Shown here: piece after piece, positions 1 through 8,525 of the stretch
Position numbering within the stretch: position 1 is the stretch's first letter
How the letters are laid out: every line of letters begins with the position of its first letter
The notes under the pieces: model-generated
Database searches by the model: none
Seen by the model: only the letters and a program-made list of their open reading frames with translations
What the model was told of the DNA's origin: nothing
Assembly (NCBI GenBank): GCA_004298465.1
Contig: SCRT01000012.1
Coordinates: 1-64,000, forward strand
DNA length: 64,000 nucleotides
Direction of reading: 5' to 3'
Source of the DNA: Nevskiaceae bacterium
Lineage (GTDB): Bacteria; Pseudomonadota; Gammaproteobacteria; Nevskiales; Nevskiaceae
Made by a program: the position numbers and the translations under genes

Positions 1-1
1 G

Positions 2-313
2 CAGCGGATCGAACACGGACACACCCTGCCGTGGGGCATCTACCACTATGCCGGCACCCCGGATACCACGTGGTACGGGTTTGCAACCGAGATCGTCGCC
101 CGCGGCCAGGCGGCCGGCCTTCTACAGAGAACCCTCCCGGTCCATCCCATCACCACGGCTGAATATCCGACGCCGGCGCCTAGACCCCGGAATTCCAGGC
201 TGGATTGTGGACGTCTGGAAACTGAATTCGGGTTCCAACGGCCGCAATGGAGCCGCGCGCTGGATGACGTGATAATGCATATGAACCGCCCAGCTACCGC
301 GTGCAACCCATGA
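2..313 (+). CDS. rfbD: dTDP-4-dehydrorhamnose reductase, C-terminal part (5' end outside window)
   Basis: The reading frame open from the window edge encodes about 103 residues that match the C-terminus of RmlD/RfbD, the NADPH-dependent enzyme making dTDP-L-rhamnose for cell-surface polysaccharide. Seen: GIYHYAG near the start, TTWYGFATEI, and the proline-rich YPTPAPRPRNSRLD block followed by LETEFG and PQW, all typical of the RmlD tail. The catalytic YxxxK and Rossmann parts lie upstream of the window. Its TGA overlaps the ATG of cysQ (ATGA), so the two are probably co-translated. The remaining rml genes would be expected just upstream, which is inference. Confidence 0.9.
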   Translation, partial: QRIEHGHTLPWGIYHYAGTPDTTWYGFATEIVARGQAAGLLQRTLPVHPITTAEYPTPAPRPRNSRLDCGRLETEFGFQRPQWSRALDDVIMHMNRPATACNP

Positions 314-1119
314 ATTTTCCTGAGTTACCGGATCTGCTGGATCATTGCGAGGCCATCGCGCATCGCGCCGGCGCGGCGGTCATGGCGGTGTACGAAACCG
401 ATTTCACGGTCGAGGACAAACCCGACGGCTCGCCCTTGACAGCTGCGGATCTCGCCGCCAACGACATCATTTCCCGTGAATTGCAGCTGCTGGGGCCGTC
501 TCTGCCGTACCTGTCGGAGGAAGGAGCGAGCGTGCCGTATGGCGAACGCTTGCGATGGGCGCGCTACTGGCTCGTCGACCCGCTGGACGGTACGCGGGAA
601 TTCGTAAAACGCAACGGCGACTTCACCGTCAACATCGCGCTGATCGAAGGCGGCATTCCGGTGCTGGGCGTCGTCCATGTCCCGACCACGGACACGCTGT
701 ATTCGGCGGCACGTGACCTCGGCGCCTGGCGCACCCGCGCGGGGCAGCGGGTTGCGATCCATGCGCGTAAAGCTCCTGCCCAGCCGGTGGTGGCCACCAG
801 CAGATCGCACCGCACAGCAGCGCTTGAACGGCTGCTTTCACGGCTGCCCGCGCACGAGACCATCGGCCGCGGCAGTTCACTGAAATTCTGTCTGGTTGCC
901 CAAGGCAGTGCCGACTTCTACCCGCGCAGCGGTCCGACCTGCGAATGGGACACCGCAGCCGGCCAGTGCGTTGCGGAGCAGGCCGGTTGTGAAGTCGTGT
1001 CGCTGCCCGAATGGCGGCCCTTGCGCTACAACACAAAGGCGTCGCTCATCAACCCCGCCTTTGCTGTCGCAGGCGACCCGGCGTACAACTGGCACCGCTT
1101 TCTGGTCAATGAAAACTGA
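310..1119 (+). CDS. cysQ: 3'(2'),5'-bisphosphate nucleotidase CysQ
   Basis: CysQ removes the 3'-phosphate of PAP, the by-product of sulfate assimilation and other PAPS-using reactions. It belongs to the Mg-dependent, Li-sensitive inositol monophosphatase superfamily. Seen: the metal-binding WLVDPLDGT motif around residue 88, an upstream LSEEG carrying a metal-ligand Glu, and the C-terminal CEWDTAAGQCVAEQAG motif. The length (269 aa) is normal for CysQ. I chose the ATG at 310, which overlaps the rfbD stop (ATGA), rather than the in-frame GTG at 301. The gene is followed after 2 bases by the M15 peptidase gene, so the three appear to form one transcript. Confidence 0.93.
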   Translation: MNFPELPDLLDHCEAIAHRAGAAVMAVYETDFTVEDKPDGSPLTAADLAANDIISRELQLLGPSLPYLSEEGASVPYGERLRWARYWLVDPLDGTREFVKRNGDFTVNIALIEGGIPVLGVVHVPTTDTLYSAARDLGAWRTRAGQRVAIHARKAPAQPVVATSRSHRTAALERLLSRLPAHETIGRGSSLKFCLVAQGSADFYPRSGPTCEWDTAAGQCVAEQAGCEVVSLPEWRPLRYNTKASLINPAFAVAGDPAYNWHRFLVNEN

Positions 1120-1121
1120 AG

Positions 1122-1673
1122 ATGAATGCGTCTCACGATATTTATCTGCACCGCATCCACGCGGCGCTGAAAAAGCTCGGTGCCGACCCGCTGCTTGTGG
1201 AGCAGCGCCGTTTGCCGGTACACCGTGAAGCACAGACGCTGACGCCGATCGGCCTGGGAACGGACGGACGCGACAAGTTCGCCACACCGGCAACCGCGCG
1301 TGCCTGGGCTGCCATGCAAAACGCTGCGTGGGCGGACGGCGTCGCACTCATCCTGCATTCCGCCTATCGCGGTTTCGACTACCAGCTCAAGCTGATCACG
1401 GCGAAGCTCGCACGCGGGATGCCGCTGGACGAGGTGCTGCGCATCAACGCACCGGCCGGCTGCAGCGAACACCACAGCGGGCGCGCGCTTGATATCGGCA
1501 GCCCGGATACGCCACCACTGGAAGAAAGCTTCGAGGAAACGCCGGCATTTGCATGGCTTGCCGAGCGCGCGACGGGCTTCGGCTTCCGACTGTCCTTTCC
1601 GCGCGACAACCGCTACAGGTTCCTGTACGAACCCTGGCACTGGTACTTCAGGGGCGTGCGCGGGCCGCGTTGA
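1122..1673 (+). CDS. M15-family zinc D,D-/L,D-carboxypeptidase (VanY/DdcY type)
   Basis: This predicted peptidoglycan carboxypeptidase of the M15B/VanY type would trim the terminal D-alanine of muropeptide stems. Seen: SEHHSGRALDIG near residue 112 (first His and Asp zinc ligands in the SxHxxGxAxD pattern) and EPWHWYF near residue 172 (third zinc ligand and catalytic Glu region), with SAYRGFDYQ upstream, a standard VanY block. There is no obvious signal peptide, so either export uses another route or the protein is cytoplasmic; I cannot tell. It starts 2 bases after cysQ. No vancomycin-resistance genes are nearby, so a housekeeping role is more likely than resistance. Confidence 0.88.
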   Translation: MNASHDIYLHRIHAALKKLGADPLLVEQRRLPVHREAQTLTPIGLGTDGRDKFATPATARAWAAMQNAAWADGVALILHSAYRGFDYQLKLITAKLARGMPLDEVLRINAPAGCSEHHSGRALDIGSPDTPPLEESFEETPAFAWLAERATGFGFRLSFPRDNRYRFLYEPWHWYFRGVRGPR

Positions 1674-1703
1674 AAGCTCGCGGCCTCGCACGGCAGCTTG
1701 GTA

Positions 1704-2072
1704 TCAGTTGCCCGCTTTCGGAACGAAGGGCACCTTGATGTCCGGCGTATAAACAACCGGCTTTTGCTGCGAATACCACGTCGCAATCTCGACGATTTCG
1801 GCTTCCGACAACGACTTCGCCATCGGGTCCATGATCGGGTTCACGCGCTCGCCGTTGCGGTATTCGCGCAACGCCTGTTCGATGTAGTCCTTGTACTGAC
1901 CGGCCAGGTCCGGATACATCGGCGCTTTCGCGACACCATCAACGCCATGGCAGGCGCCACAGGTCTGGGCTACTTTTGCCGGGGGTTGTGCACCCGCCGC
2001 CGGTTCGTCCGCGGCCATTGCGGGAAGTGCCGCAAACAAGGCGGCGGTGGCCATCAGGGTAGCAAGCTTCAT
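1704..2072 (-). CDS. small periplasmic c-type cytochrome (class I)
   Basis: A 122-residue secreted monohaem cytochrome c. A signal peptide (MKLATLMATAALFAALPAMA) is followed by one haem attachment motif CGACH at about residues 38-42 and a plausible axial Met in NPIMDPMAKSLS. The pattern CGACHGxDG and the conserved Asp-Leu-Ala-Gly-Gln loop are typical of cytochrome c4/c5-like electron carriers. It overlaps by 4 bases (ATGA) with the upstream cytochrome gene, so the pair is probably co-translated and could form a diheme-like unit. The redox partner is not evident from the neighbours. Confidence 0.85.
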   Translation of the reverse strand: MKLATLMATAALFAALPAMAADEPAAGAQPPAKVAQTCGACHGVDGVAKAPMYPDLAGQYKDYIEQALREYRNGERVNPIMDPMAKSLSEAEIVEIATWYSQQKPVVYTPDIKVPFVPKAGN

Positions 2073-2407
2073 TTCAACTCATCCGGAGTGCGCGGAGCCT
2101 GGGCAAGGAACGCGGCGATGTCCTCCATCGCCTGGTCCGACAGGGCATTGGCCTGCACACGCATCGTCGGATGCGCGCGATCGCCCGTCTTGTATGCCTT
2201 GAGCGCGTTGACGATGTACGCCTCGTTCTGCCCACCGAGCTTCGGCACGCGATAGTTCGGGTAGGCATTCGTGTATCCGGGAATGCCGTGACACCCCATG
2301 CAGGTGTATCCGTCGATCCGGCCTTGAACCGGATTGCCCGCAGCAGCTGCCACGCCCGCCATAATCAGGCCAGCACAGGCAGTTGCGCCCCATCGCGCCA
2401 AGCTCAT
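2069..2407 (-). CDS. small periplasmic c-type cytochrome (class I), first of a pair
   Basis: A second monohaem cytochrome, 112 aa from the chosen ATG at 2407, which has a GGAG ribosome-binding site 9 bases upstream and yields a clean signal peptide (MSLARWGATACAGLIMAGVA). The haem site is CMGCH near residue 37, with a candidate Met axial ligand in HPTMRVQA. The frame stays open upstream to 2512, but that extension has no signal-peptide-like start. The gene leads the two-gene cytochrome unit. Separate small cytochromes in tandem resemble the two halves of cytochrome c4; whether they associate is inference. Confidence 0.85.
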   Translation of the reverse strand: MSLARWGATACAGLIMAGVAAAAGNPVQGRIDGYTCMGCHGIPGYTNAYPNYRVPKLGGQNEAYIVNALKAYKTGDRAHPTMRVQANALSDQAMEDIAAFLAQAPRTPDELK

Positions 2408-2618
2408 ATCAAGGATCTCCGAAACGTCGACTGCCGTCCTCCAGCAGCCGCAACGCCAAACATGTTCGTCAAAAACGCCTGCGCCGTCAAACTCCCATTC
2501 CCTTGCCAGCACTTCATGATCCTTCCCTCAGGAAGAATGCCGCACTGGATCATGCGGCCATGCACGCAGCCCACTGTCGAACCGCGACAACGTGAAGCGA
2601 TCCACAGGCCACACAACA

Positions 2619-2789
2619 CTACTTTATCTTTGCTTCCTTGAACGCGACGTGCTTGCGGACGACAGGGTCGAACTTGCTGAACTCGAACTTGTCCGGCGTG
2701 TTCTTCTTGTTCTTTGTCGTCGTGTAATAGAAGCCCGTGCCTGCAGTGGACACCAGCTTGATCTTCTCGCGAGCCTTGTTCTTGGCCAT
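2619..2789 (-). CDS. rpmG: 50S ribosomal protein L33
   Basis: A 56-residue basic protein of the large ribosomal subunit. Seen: [19 protein letters not shown] at the N-terminus, the [15 protein letters not shown] block and the C-terminal [13 protein letters not shown] ending, all diagnostic of L33. It lacks the paired CxxC zinc motifs, so this is the zinc-independent (C-minus) form. It lies 3 bases downstream of rpmB in the standard rpmBG order. Confidence 0.97.
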   Translation of the reverse strand: MAKNKAREKIKLVSTAGTGFYYTTTKNKKNTPDKFEFSKFDPVVRKHVAFKEAKIK

Positions 2790-2792
2790 GTC

Positions 2793-3029
2793 TTATACCT
2801 TCTCGCCGCGTTTGCGCAGTTGTGCTACGACCGACTCGATGCCGTTCTTGTCGATCGTGCGCATCCCTGCCGTCGAGACACGCAGCTTTACGAAGCGCTT
2901 TTCCGCTTCATACCAGAAGCGATGCGTTTGAAGATTCGGCAGGAAACGCCGGCGCCGCTTGTTGTTCGCGTGCGAGACGTTGTTACCAACCGTCGGCGCT
3001 TTGCCGGTGACTTGACAGACTCTGGACAT
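2793..3029 (-). CDS. rpmB: 50S ribosomal protein L28
   Basis: A 78-residue large-subunit ribosomal protein, the same length as the E. coli protein. Seen: [20 protein letters not shown] at the start, the [13 protein letters not shown] basic block, [16 protein letters not shown] and the ending [20 protein letters not shown]. It is the first gene of the rpmB-rpmG pair. The 80-odd bases upstream contain the mnmE terminator hairpin, so this pair is transcribed separately from the mnmE unit, presumably from a promoter between 3030 and 3060. Confidence 0.98.
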   Translation of the reverse strand: MSRVCQVTGKAPTVGNNVSHANNKRRRRFLPNLQTHRFWYEAEKRFVKLRVSTAGMRTIDKNGIESVVAQLRKRGEKV

Positions 3030-3059
3030 GACAACACCGTGCCTTTAAAAGTACGTTCC

Positions 3060-3090
3060 AAAAAGGGCGTGGAGTATAAGTGCTCCACGC
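3060..3090 (-). terminator. Rho-independent terminator after mnmE
   Basis: On the minus strand an 8-bp perfect stem (GCGTGGAG / CTCCACGC, loop of 8 bases) is followed by CC and a run of five T. It lies 22 bases beyond the mnmE stop and should end the rpmH-rnpA-yidD-yidC-mnmE transcript before rpmB. Confidence 0.85.
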
Positions 3091-3111
3091 TGCAGACGGC
3101 AAGCCGATCCG

Positions 3112-4464
3112 CTATTTCCCGATACAGAAACCCGCGAAGATGTGCCCCAGCAGATCTTCCGTCGTGCTGCGGCCGCAAATTTCATCCACGGCGCACCGAG
3201 CCAGGCGTAGTTCTTCGGCAACCAATTCAAGTTCATGCGCAGCGCCGAGCAGGGTGCGCGCCTGCTCGACGTGCAGCTGAGTCTGCTGCAACGCCCGCAG
3301 ATGGCGGCTGCGCGCGGAATACGCCGGCGTTTCACCTTCAATACCCAGGCGCTGGTGAATCTGTGCGACAAGCGCATCCATGCCGGCACCGGTCGCCGCG
3401 CTGATGCCTGAGGCGCCTTCGGGCAATGCTTTTTCATCGCTCGTAGCCAGGATATCGATCTTGTTGTAGACCAACAGACGTGGCACGGAGGACGGCAACG
3501 CTTGCCATTCTCTCCGATCCTCAGCATCCAGGCCCGTGCGTGCATCGACCAGGTAAAGAATCATCTCACTGGCCTTGAACGCCTTACGCGCGCGCCGTAC
3601 ACCTTCCAGCTCGACGGGGTCGTCGCTGCTGTCGCGCAAGCCGGCGGTATCCACAAGTGTCACGGCCATGCCGCCGAGGTTGATCGACTCGCGCAGGACG
3701 TCACGCGTAGTCCCCGCAATCTCCGTAACGATGGCCACATCCGTTCCGCTCAAGCGGTTCAGGAGCGTGGATTTGCCGACGTTCGGCTGGCCCGCCAGCG
3801 CAATGACGCAACCTTCGGTGAAGCGTCGACCCTGGCCGGCGTTGCGCAGCAGTTCTTCGAGTTCCTGCGTCACGCGTTCGAAGGCGGCTTCCAGTTGCGG
3901 CCCGAACCATGCGGCGTCTTCATCGGAAAAGTCCAGCGCCCCCTCGACGCGCGCGCGGACTTCCTGTATCGCTTCCGAGAGTGCGCTCACGCGCTCCGAG
4001 AACGCACCGCTCAACGAGCGCTGCGCTGCCCGCGCCGCGGTTTCCGTCGCGGCATCGATGAGGTCGGCCACGGCCTCGGCCTGGGCAAGGTCGATGCGGC
4101 CGTTGAGATAGGCGCGGCGCGAGAATTCTCCCGGCTCGGCGCCACGTGCCCCGGCAACCAGCAGCGCACCAAGCACCATGTCGGTCACCACCCGGCCCCC
4201 GTGCCCTTGGAGTTCGACTACATCCTCGCCGGTGTAGGAACGCGGCGCGGGAAAATGCAGGACGATGCCGCGATCGATGACGTTGCCGCCAGCATCGTGG
4301 AATGGCTTCAGGGCGGCCTGACGTGGCGGCGGCAGCGTACCGACGACGCGACCCGCCACAGCCACGGCATCGCGCCCGGAAACCCGCACGATGGACACCG
4401 CCCCGCGACCGGGGGCCGTTGCAACGGCGGCGATAGTGTCTTCACCCGCATTGCGATCGGTCAT
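3112..4464 (-). CDS. mnmE: tRNA uridine-5-carboxymethylaminomethyl(34) synthesis GTPase MnmE
   Basis: MnmE works with MnmG to install the (carboxymethyl)aminomethyl group at wobble uridine 34 of several tRNAs, using GTP hydrolysis, a folate derivative and FAD. Seen: N-terminal folate-binding domain starting DTIAAVATAPGRGAVSIVRVSG, the inserted G domain with P-loop GQPNVGKSTLLNRL near residue 222 and switch II DTAGLRDS near residue 269, and the C-terminal invariant FCIGK with its essential Cys. The length (450 aa) is normal. I chose the ATG at 4464; a GTG directly before it (4467) is less likely. It is the last gene of the origin-proximal minus-strand operon. Confidence 0.97.
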   Translation of the reverse strand: MTDRNAGEDTIAAVATAPGRGAVSIVRVSGRDAVAVAGRVVGTLPPPRQAALKPFHDAGGNVIDRGIVLHFPAPRSYTGEDVVELQGHGGRVVTDMVLGALLVAGARGAEPGEFSRRAYLNGRIDLAQAEAVADLIDAATETAARAAQRSLSGAFSERVSALSEAIQEVRARVEGALDFSDEDAAWFGPQLEAAFERVTQELEELLRNAGQGRRFTEGCVIALAGQPNVGKSTLLNRLSGTDVAIVTEIAGTTRDVLRESINLGGMAVTLVDTAGLRDSSDDPVELEGVRRARKAFKASEMILYLVDARTGLDAEDRREWQALPSSVPRLLVYNKIDILATSDEKALPEGASGISAATGAGMDALVAQIHQRLGIEGETPAYSARSRHLRALQQTQLHVEQARTLLGAAHELELVAEELRLARCAVDEICGRSTTEDLLGHIFAGFCIGK

Positions 4465-4477
4465 CACAAACGCCGTG

Positions 4478-6181
4478 CTAGTGTTTTCCCAGGCCTTCGC
4501 GGTCGAGCCGCCGTGTGATCACATATTGCTGGATGATGGTGAAGGCATTGCTCACCACGTAATACAACACCAGCCCGGATGGGAACAGCGAGAAAAACGC
4601 CGCCAGCCCGATCGGCATGACATTCATGATCTTCTGCTGGGCGGGTTCCATCGTCGCCATCTGGCCAGACAGGCGCTGCTGGAACCACATTGTGATGCCG
4701 TAGACGATGGGCAGAAGATAGTACGGATCAGGTGAGGAAAGATCCTGCAGCCACAGCACGAATGGCGCTTGCCTCATCTCCACGCTTTCGATGAGCACGT
4801 AGTAGAGGGCGATGAACACCGGGAACTGCAGCAGCAGCGGCCAGCAACCGGAAAGCGGATTGAATTTCTCCTTCTTGTAGAGATCCATCATCGCGCGGTT
4901 GAGCTGCTCGCGGTCGCCCGCGTAGCGCTCGCGAAGCTCCTTGATGCGCGGCCCGAATTTGCGCATCTTCGCCATGGAGCGGTACTGCTTTTCGGAAAGC
5001 TTGAAGAACGCTCCGCGAATGGCCAGCGTCAGCAGCACGATCGCCCAGCCCCAGTTGCCGGTGAGCTGCTTGAGCACGGTCAGAACCCAGAACAGCGGCT
5101 TGGCAATCGGCGTGAAGATGCCGTAGTCCTCGGTCAGCGCCAACCCTGGGGCAACGGCATCCAGCTTTCCCTGCAGTTTGGGGCCGATATACAGCGTGGT
5201 ATTGAAAGCCTGGGTAGCACCGGGTGCCACAGCGGTCGTTGCCCCCACAGCCTGCAGGTAATAGCGGTTATTCCCCACCGACCGGCCCGTGTAGGTGACC
5301 TTTGCGCCCGGCGGTGGAACCACGGCCGCCAGAAAATACTGCTGCAGCATGGCGGCCCAGCCCGCTTGCTGTTCCACGGTCAGCGGCTTCTTGGCGAAGT
5401 CCTCGAGGTCGTATTTCTTGAACTTGTAGCTGTCGCCATCCTGCTGGTATATCCCAGAGCCGAAATACGTATGCACGAACTTCTGCGGCACACCCGCCTG
5501 TACGGTATTGCGCAGCCACCGCGCATACGGCGCGGCCTGTAGCGGCGAGCTTCCTGCATTCCTGATTTCGCGCCGCAACTTCACGACATAACTGCCGCGT
5601 TCGAAGTGGTAAACGATGCGGACCGTATAGCCGCGTTCGGCGTCTACATACGTCAGTGGAACGTCCAGCGATTGCTGGCCCGCCGCAAGGCGGTAGTCCG
5701 ACTTCGGTGCGGTGAACGGCGTCCGGTCGCCACTCAGGGGCTGCTCGACGCCTGCGATACCGGTCTGGAAGACGAAGAAGGGTTGTTCATTCGACGCTGC
5801 CGTGCTGTTCAGAAGCGCCAGCTTGCGTCCAGGCTCTTCCTTGCTGTACGCATAGTTTTCCAGCACGAGGCGCTGCAAGGAAGCGCCATCCAATGCAATG
5901 GTCGCGTCCATGACATCGGTCTGGACGTGAACAAGCGCGGTACCAGCGGGTGGCACTGCAGCTTCCGTACCAGCGGCAGCAGTTGCCGCCCCGCCAGCCT
6001 TCGAAGCCCCTTCGGCCAGGGCCTGTGCCTGCGGCGCGGGAACTTCCATGGGAGTTGCAGCCGTGCCCGCCGATTGCTGAGCTCCAGCCGACTGTGGACC
6101 GTAATCCTTTTCCCATGCCTGGTAGGCGAAAAACAACACGACACCCAGCAGGGCGATCAACGCGAAACGTCTGCTTTCCAT
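4478..6181 (-). CDS. yidC: membrane protein insertase YidC
   Basis: This inner-membrane insertase (Oxa1/Alb3 family) folds and integrates membrane proteins alone or with SecYEG. Seen: N-terminal membrane anchor (RRFALIALLGVVLFFAYQAW), a large periplasmic beta domain (about residues 60-340), then the conserved five-helix insertase core with FWVLTVLKQLTGNWGWAIVLLT, the cytoplasmic hairpin (LSEKQYRSMAKMRKFGPRIK) and LSGCWPLLLQFPVFIALYYV. The length (567 aa) is that of the Gram-negative form with the extra N-terminal segment and P1 domain. It sits between yidD and mnmE as in most gammaproteobacteria. Confidence 0.97.
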   Translation of the reverse strand: MESRRFALIALLGVVLFFAYQAWEKDYGPQSAGAQQSAGTAATPMEVPAPQAQALAEGASKAGGAATAAAGTEAAVPPAGTALVHVQTDVMDATIALDGASLQRLVLENYAYSKEEPGRKLALLNSTAASNEQPFFVFQTGIAGVEQPLSGDRTPFTAPKSDYRLAAGQQSLDVPLTYVDAERGYTVRIVYHFERGSYVVKLRREIRNAGSSPLQAAPYARWLRNTVQAGVPQKFVHTYFGSGIYQQDGDSYKFKKYDLEDFAKKPLTVEQQAGWAAMLQQYFLAAVVPPPGAKVTYTGRSVGNNRYYLQAVGATTAVAPGATQAFNTTLYIGPKLQGKLDAVAPGLALTEDYGIFTPIAKPLFWVLTVLKQLTGNWGWAIVLLTLAIRGAFFKLSEKQYRSMAKMRKFGPRIKELRERYAGDREQLNRAMMDLYKKEKFNPLSGCWPLLLQFPVFIALYYVLIESVEMRQAPFVLWLQDLSSPDPYYLLPIVYGITMWFQQRLSGQMATMEPAQQKIMNVMPIGLAAFFSLFPSGLVLYYVVSNAFTIIQQYVITRRLDREGLGKH

Positions 6182-6187
6182 GGATTC

Positions 6188-6469
6188 TCAGCAACTATGG
6201 TGCAGGCTGGAACCGGCCTTGGCAGGCCTTGCTCCAGACGCGGGTGTACCGGATAACGGATCGGGCAGCGGGTCATAGCCGCCGGCATTGAGCGGGTGGC
6301 AGCGCACGATGCGGCGAAGCGCAAGCCAGGTGCCGCGCAGCGCCCCGTAGCGCTGCACCGCCTGCAATGCATAAGCCGAACAAGTGGGGTAGAAGCGGCA
6401 GCGTGGCGCCATCAGCGGGCTCAATACGCGCTGGTATACCCGAATCAGGAGGATAAGCAAGTACTGCAC
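6188..6469 (-). CDS. yidD: membrane protein insertion efficiency factor YidD
   Basis: A short (93 aa) basic protein associated with the inner membrane that assists YidC-dependent insertion. Seen: hydrophobic start [17 protein letters not shown], the [17 protein letters not shown] signature and [20 protein letters not shown], which define the family. The chosen start is the GTG at 6469, giving the usual N-terminus; the frame remains open upstream inside rnpA. The 5' end overlaps the rnpA 3' end by 25 bases, a common arrangement that suggests translational coupling. Confidence 0.92.
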   Translation of the reverse strand: MQYLLILLIRVYQRVLSPLMAPRCRFYPTCSAYALQAVQRYGALRGTWLALRRIVRCHPLNAGGYDPLPDPLSGTPASGARPAKAGSSLHHSC

Positions 6470-6813
6470 TTCGCCTGTACCCGCAGCCAGAGGCTGCCGA
6501 GATGCGCCCTGAGCTCGCTGTTGTGTGATTTCACCGTCGAAGAAATCAGCGTGATGACACAATCAACCCGCGGCAACTGCAGACGCTGGGCGCGGAAGTG
6601 CTCGCGCAGCTGGCGCTTGATCCGATTCCGCTCAACCGCTTGCGGCGCATGTCGCTTGGAGATTGCGGTACCCAACCGAGGCTCTCCAGAAACCGGCATG
6701 AAGACGGCAAGGAACGGCCCCGAACGGACGCGCAAGCCATGCGCAAAGGTGTGCTTGAACTCTGCCGGGCGCCGGATGCGGCTCGACCGCCTGAAGCTTT
6801 CGCGCCGAGTCAC
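6445..6813 (-). CDS. rnpA: ribonuclease P protein component
   Basis: The protein subunit of RNase P, which assists the catalytic RNA in removing 5' leaders from tRNA precursors. Seen: the [14 protein letters not shown] motif (RNR signature, roughly residues 61-74), an N-terminal [13 protein letters not shown] block and the [13 protein letters not shown] strand. The length (122 aa) is typical. Translation probably begins at the GTG at 6813, 22 bases after the rpmH stop. It overlaps yidD by 25 bases. No rnpB RNA gene is seen in the window. Confidence 0.95.
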   Translation of the reverse strand: MTRRESFRRSSRIRRPAEFKHTFAHGLRVRSGPFLAVFMPVSGEPRLGTAISKRHAPQAVERNRIKRQLREHFRAQRLQLPRVDCVITLISSTVKSHNSELRAHLGSLWLRVQAKCSTCLSS

Positions 6814-6835
6814 TCGTGCACTGCCGGCGCAGAAC

Positions 6836-6970
6836 TTACGGAATCAGGCGATGGCGGCCTTTTGCACGGCGCCGCGACAGGACGTCGCGACCACCCCGAG
6901 TCGCCATGCGCGCCCGGAAGCCGTGGGTGCGCTTGCGGCGCAAATTGTGGGGTTGAAAGGTGCGTTTCAT
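6836..6970 (-). CDS. rpmH: 50S ribosomal protein L34
   Basis: A 44-residue, strongly basic ribosomal protein. The translated sequence begins [18 protein letters not shown], continues [20 protein letters not shown] and ends RHRLIP, as in gammaproteobacterial L34. It is the first gene of the rpmH-rnpA-yidD-yidC-mnmE operon and diverges from dnaA, a hallmark of the replication-origin region. Confidence 0.98.
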   Translation of the reverse strand: MKRTFQPHNLRRKRTHGFRARMATRGGRDVLSRRRAKGRHRLIP

Positions 6971-7000
6971 GGCAGGTCATCACAACATGGAAAGTTGCGC

Positions 7001-7030
7001 ATACTAACGCCCCCACACGGTGCCGGGCAA
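7001..7030 (-). promoter_or_regulatory. possible rpmH promoter
   Basis: On the minus strand TAGTAT (one mismatch to the -10 consensus) lies 30 bases before the rpmH ATG, preceded after an 18-base spacer by TTGCCC, a weak -35 match. The position suits a sigma-70 promoter for the ribosomal-protein operon. This is sequence similarity only. Confidence 0.35.
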
Positions 7031-7134
7031 GACCGGCACGCGTGCTATTGTCTGTAATCCTTGTGCGCACCCTCACCCAAGCCGAACGCATGACGCACGC
7101 AGGGCATCTTCTTTCCGATTTGACCGTGGAACCA

Positions 7135-8454
7135 ATGGACGATATTTGGGAGCCGTGCCTGAAGCGGCTCGAGAACGAACTGGATACGGGCGAAGTGGGC
7201 ACCTGGATCCGACCGCTGCGCATGTTGCGCAACGGTGCGCACATCACGCTGCTGGCTCCGAACCGGGTGGTGGTGGAGCGCGTCCGGGACGGCTACATGA
7301 ACGCCGTTCGCCGGCAGCTTTCCCTGCTGGCCGGTTACGACGTGTCCGTCGACATCACGATCGGCAATGCCGCCGCACCGGCGGGCAGCAGTGCCGATAC
7401 TTCCGGCAACGACGGCACGCCCTTCGACTCCTATCTGAAAGGGCGCCTCAATCCCACATACACATTCACTTCCTTCGTGGAAGGCAAGTCGAATTCCCAG
7501 GCTCGCGCCGCCAGCGAGCTGGTTTCCGCAAATCCGGGGACAAGCTACAACCCGCTGCTGATCTACGGCGAATCGGGTCTCGGAAAGACGCATTTGATGC
7601 ACAGCATCGGCAACGCCATCCTGGCTCGGCAGCCAGATGCACGCATTGTCTATGTGGGCGCAGAACAGTGGTTCAACCAGATGGTTTCCGCCATCCGCTA
7701 CGCGCGCCAGACGGAATTCAAGAACTTCTACCGCTCGGTCGACACGCTGCTGATCGACGACATTCATTTCCTGGCTGGAAAGGAGCATTCACAGGAGGAG
7801 TTCTTCCACACCTTCAATGTGCTGATCGACGGCCACAAGCAGATCGTCCTGACCTGCGATCGCTACCCGCGGGAACTCAACCAGCTCGATGATCGGCTCA
7901 AGTCACGGTTTACATGGGGGTTATCGGTACCCATCGAACCCCCCGACCTCGAAACACGTGTGGCGATCCTGCTGAACAAGGCCGAAGTCCTCGGCGTGCA
8001 TCTGCCGCGCGAAGTGGCCATGCTCGTCGCACAGCGTATCCGTACCAACGTTCGGGAGCTGGAGGGTGCTTTGCACCGCCTTAACGCTTCATCGAAACTC
8101 ACCGGGCAGCAGATCACCGAAGAATTCGCGCGCTTCTGTTTGCGTGACATGCTGGCCACCTACGACCGGCAGATTTCCATCGACAGCATCAAGAAGTGCG
8201 TTGCCGAGCACTACAAACTCCGTATCGCGGATCTTTCGTCGAAACGCCGAACCCGGTCCGTGGCACGACCACGACAGATCGCCATGGCGCTGGCAAAGGA
8301 ACTGACGCAGCACAGCTACCCGGAGATCGGAGAGGCCTTCAACAAGGACCACACGACCGTTCTCCACGCCTGCCGCAAGGTGCAGGAACTTCGTGAGGCT
8401 GATGTCCAGATCAACGAAGAGTACGAAACGCTTCAGCGCAACTTGATCAGCTGA
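7135..8454 (+). CDS. dnaA: chromosomal replication initiator protein DnaA
   Basis: DnaA binds DnaA boxes at oriC and melts the origin. Seen from the chosen ATG (439 aa): domain I WEPCLKRLENELDTGEVGTWIRPL, a short variable domain II, the AAA+ domain with Walker A GESGLGKTH near residue 145 and Walker B LLIDDIHFLAGKE near residue 205, and the C-terminal helix-turn-helix ending in the DnaA signature around GEAFNKDHTTVLHACRKV. The ATG at 7135 (preceded by GTGGAA) gives the family N-terminus; an in-frame ATG at 7090 would add 15 residues. The gene diverges from rpmH and precedes the candidate oriC. Confidence 0.97.
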   Translation: MDDIWEPCLKRLENELDTGEVGTWIRPLRMLRNGAHITLLAPNRVVVERVRDGYMNAVRRQLSLLAGYDVSVDITIGNAAAPAGSSADTSGNDGTPFDSYLKGRLNPTYTFTSFVEGKSNSQARAASELVSANPGTSYNPLLIYGESGLGKTHLMHSIGNAILARQPDARIVYVGAEQWFNQMVSAIRYARQTEFKNFYRSVDTLLIDDIHFLAGKEHSQEEFFHTFNVLIDGHKQIVLTCDRYPRELNQLDDRLKSRFTWGLSVPIEPPDLETRVAILLNKAEVLGVHLPREVAMLVAQRIRTNVRELEGALHRLNASSKLTGQQITEEFARFCLRDMLATYDRQISIDSIKKCVAEHYKLRIADLSSKRRTRSVARPRQIAMALAKELTQHSYPEIGEAFNKDHTTVLHACRKVQELREADVQINEEYETLQRNLIS

Positions 8455-8459
8455 GAACC

Positions 8460-8468
8460 TGTGTATAA
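8460..8468 (-). promoter_or_regulatory. DnaA box
   Basis: On the minus strand the nonamer is TTATACACA, a perfect match to the DnaA-box consensus TTATNCACA. It starts 5 bases after the dnaA stop codon and could serve both origin function and dnaN regulation. Confidence 0.7.
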
Positions 8469-8516
8469 CTTAAGGAAAACCGTGGAGTAGGAAGTGAGAT
8501 TGTGTGGGGTTAAAAA

Positions 8517-8525
8517 CTATCCACA
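8517..8525 (+). promoter_or_regulatory. DnaA box (one mismatch)
   Basis: CTATCCACA differs from the strong R-type box TTATCCACA only in the first base. It lies 49 bases from the first box and between it and the AT-rich stretch. Confidence 0.6.

Noticed and set aside
6971-7134. rpmH-dnaA gap as the replication origin, as in some pseudomonads
   Set aside because: No DnaA-box match and no AT-rich stretch was found there, whereas the dnaA-dnaN gap has both.
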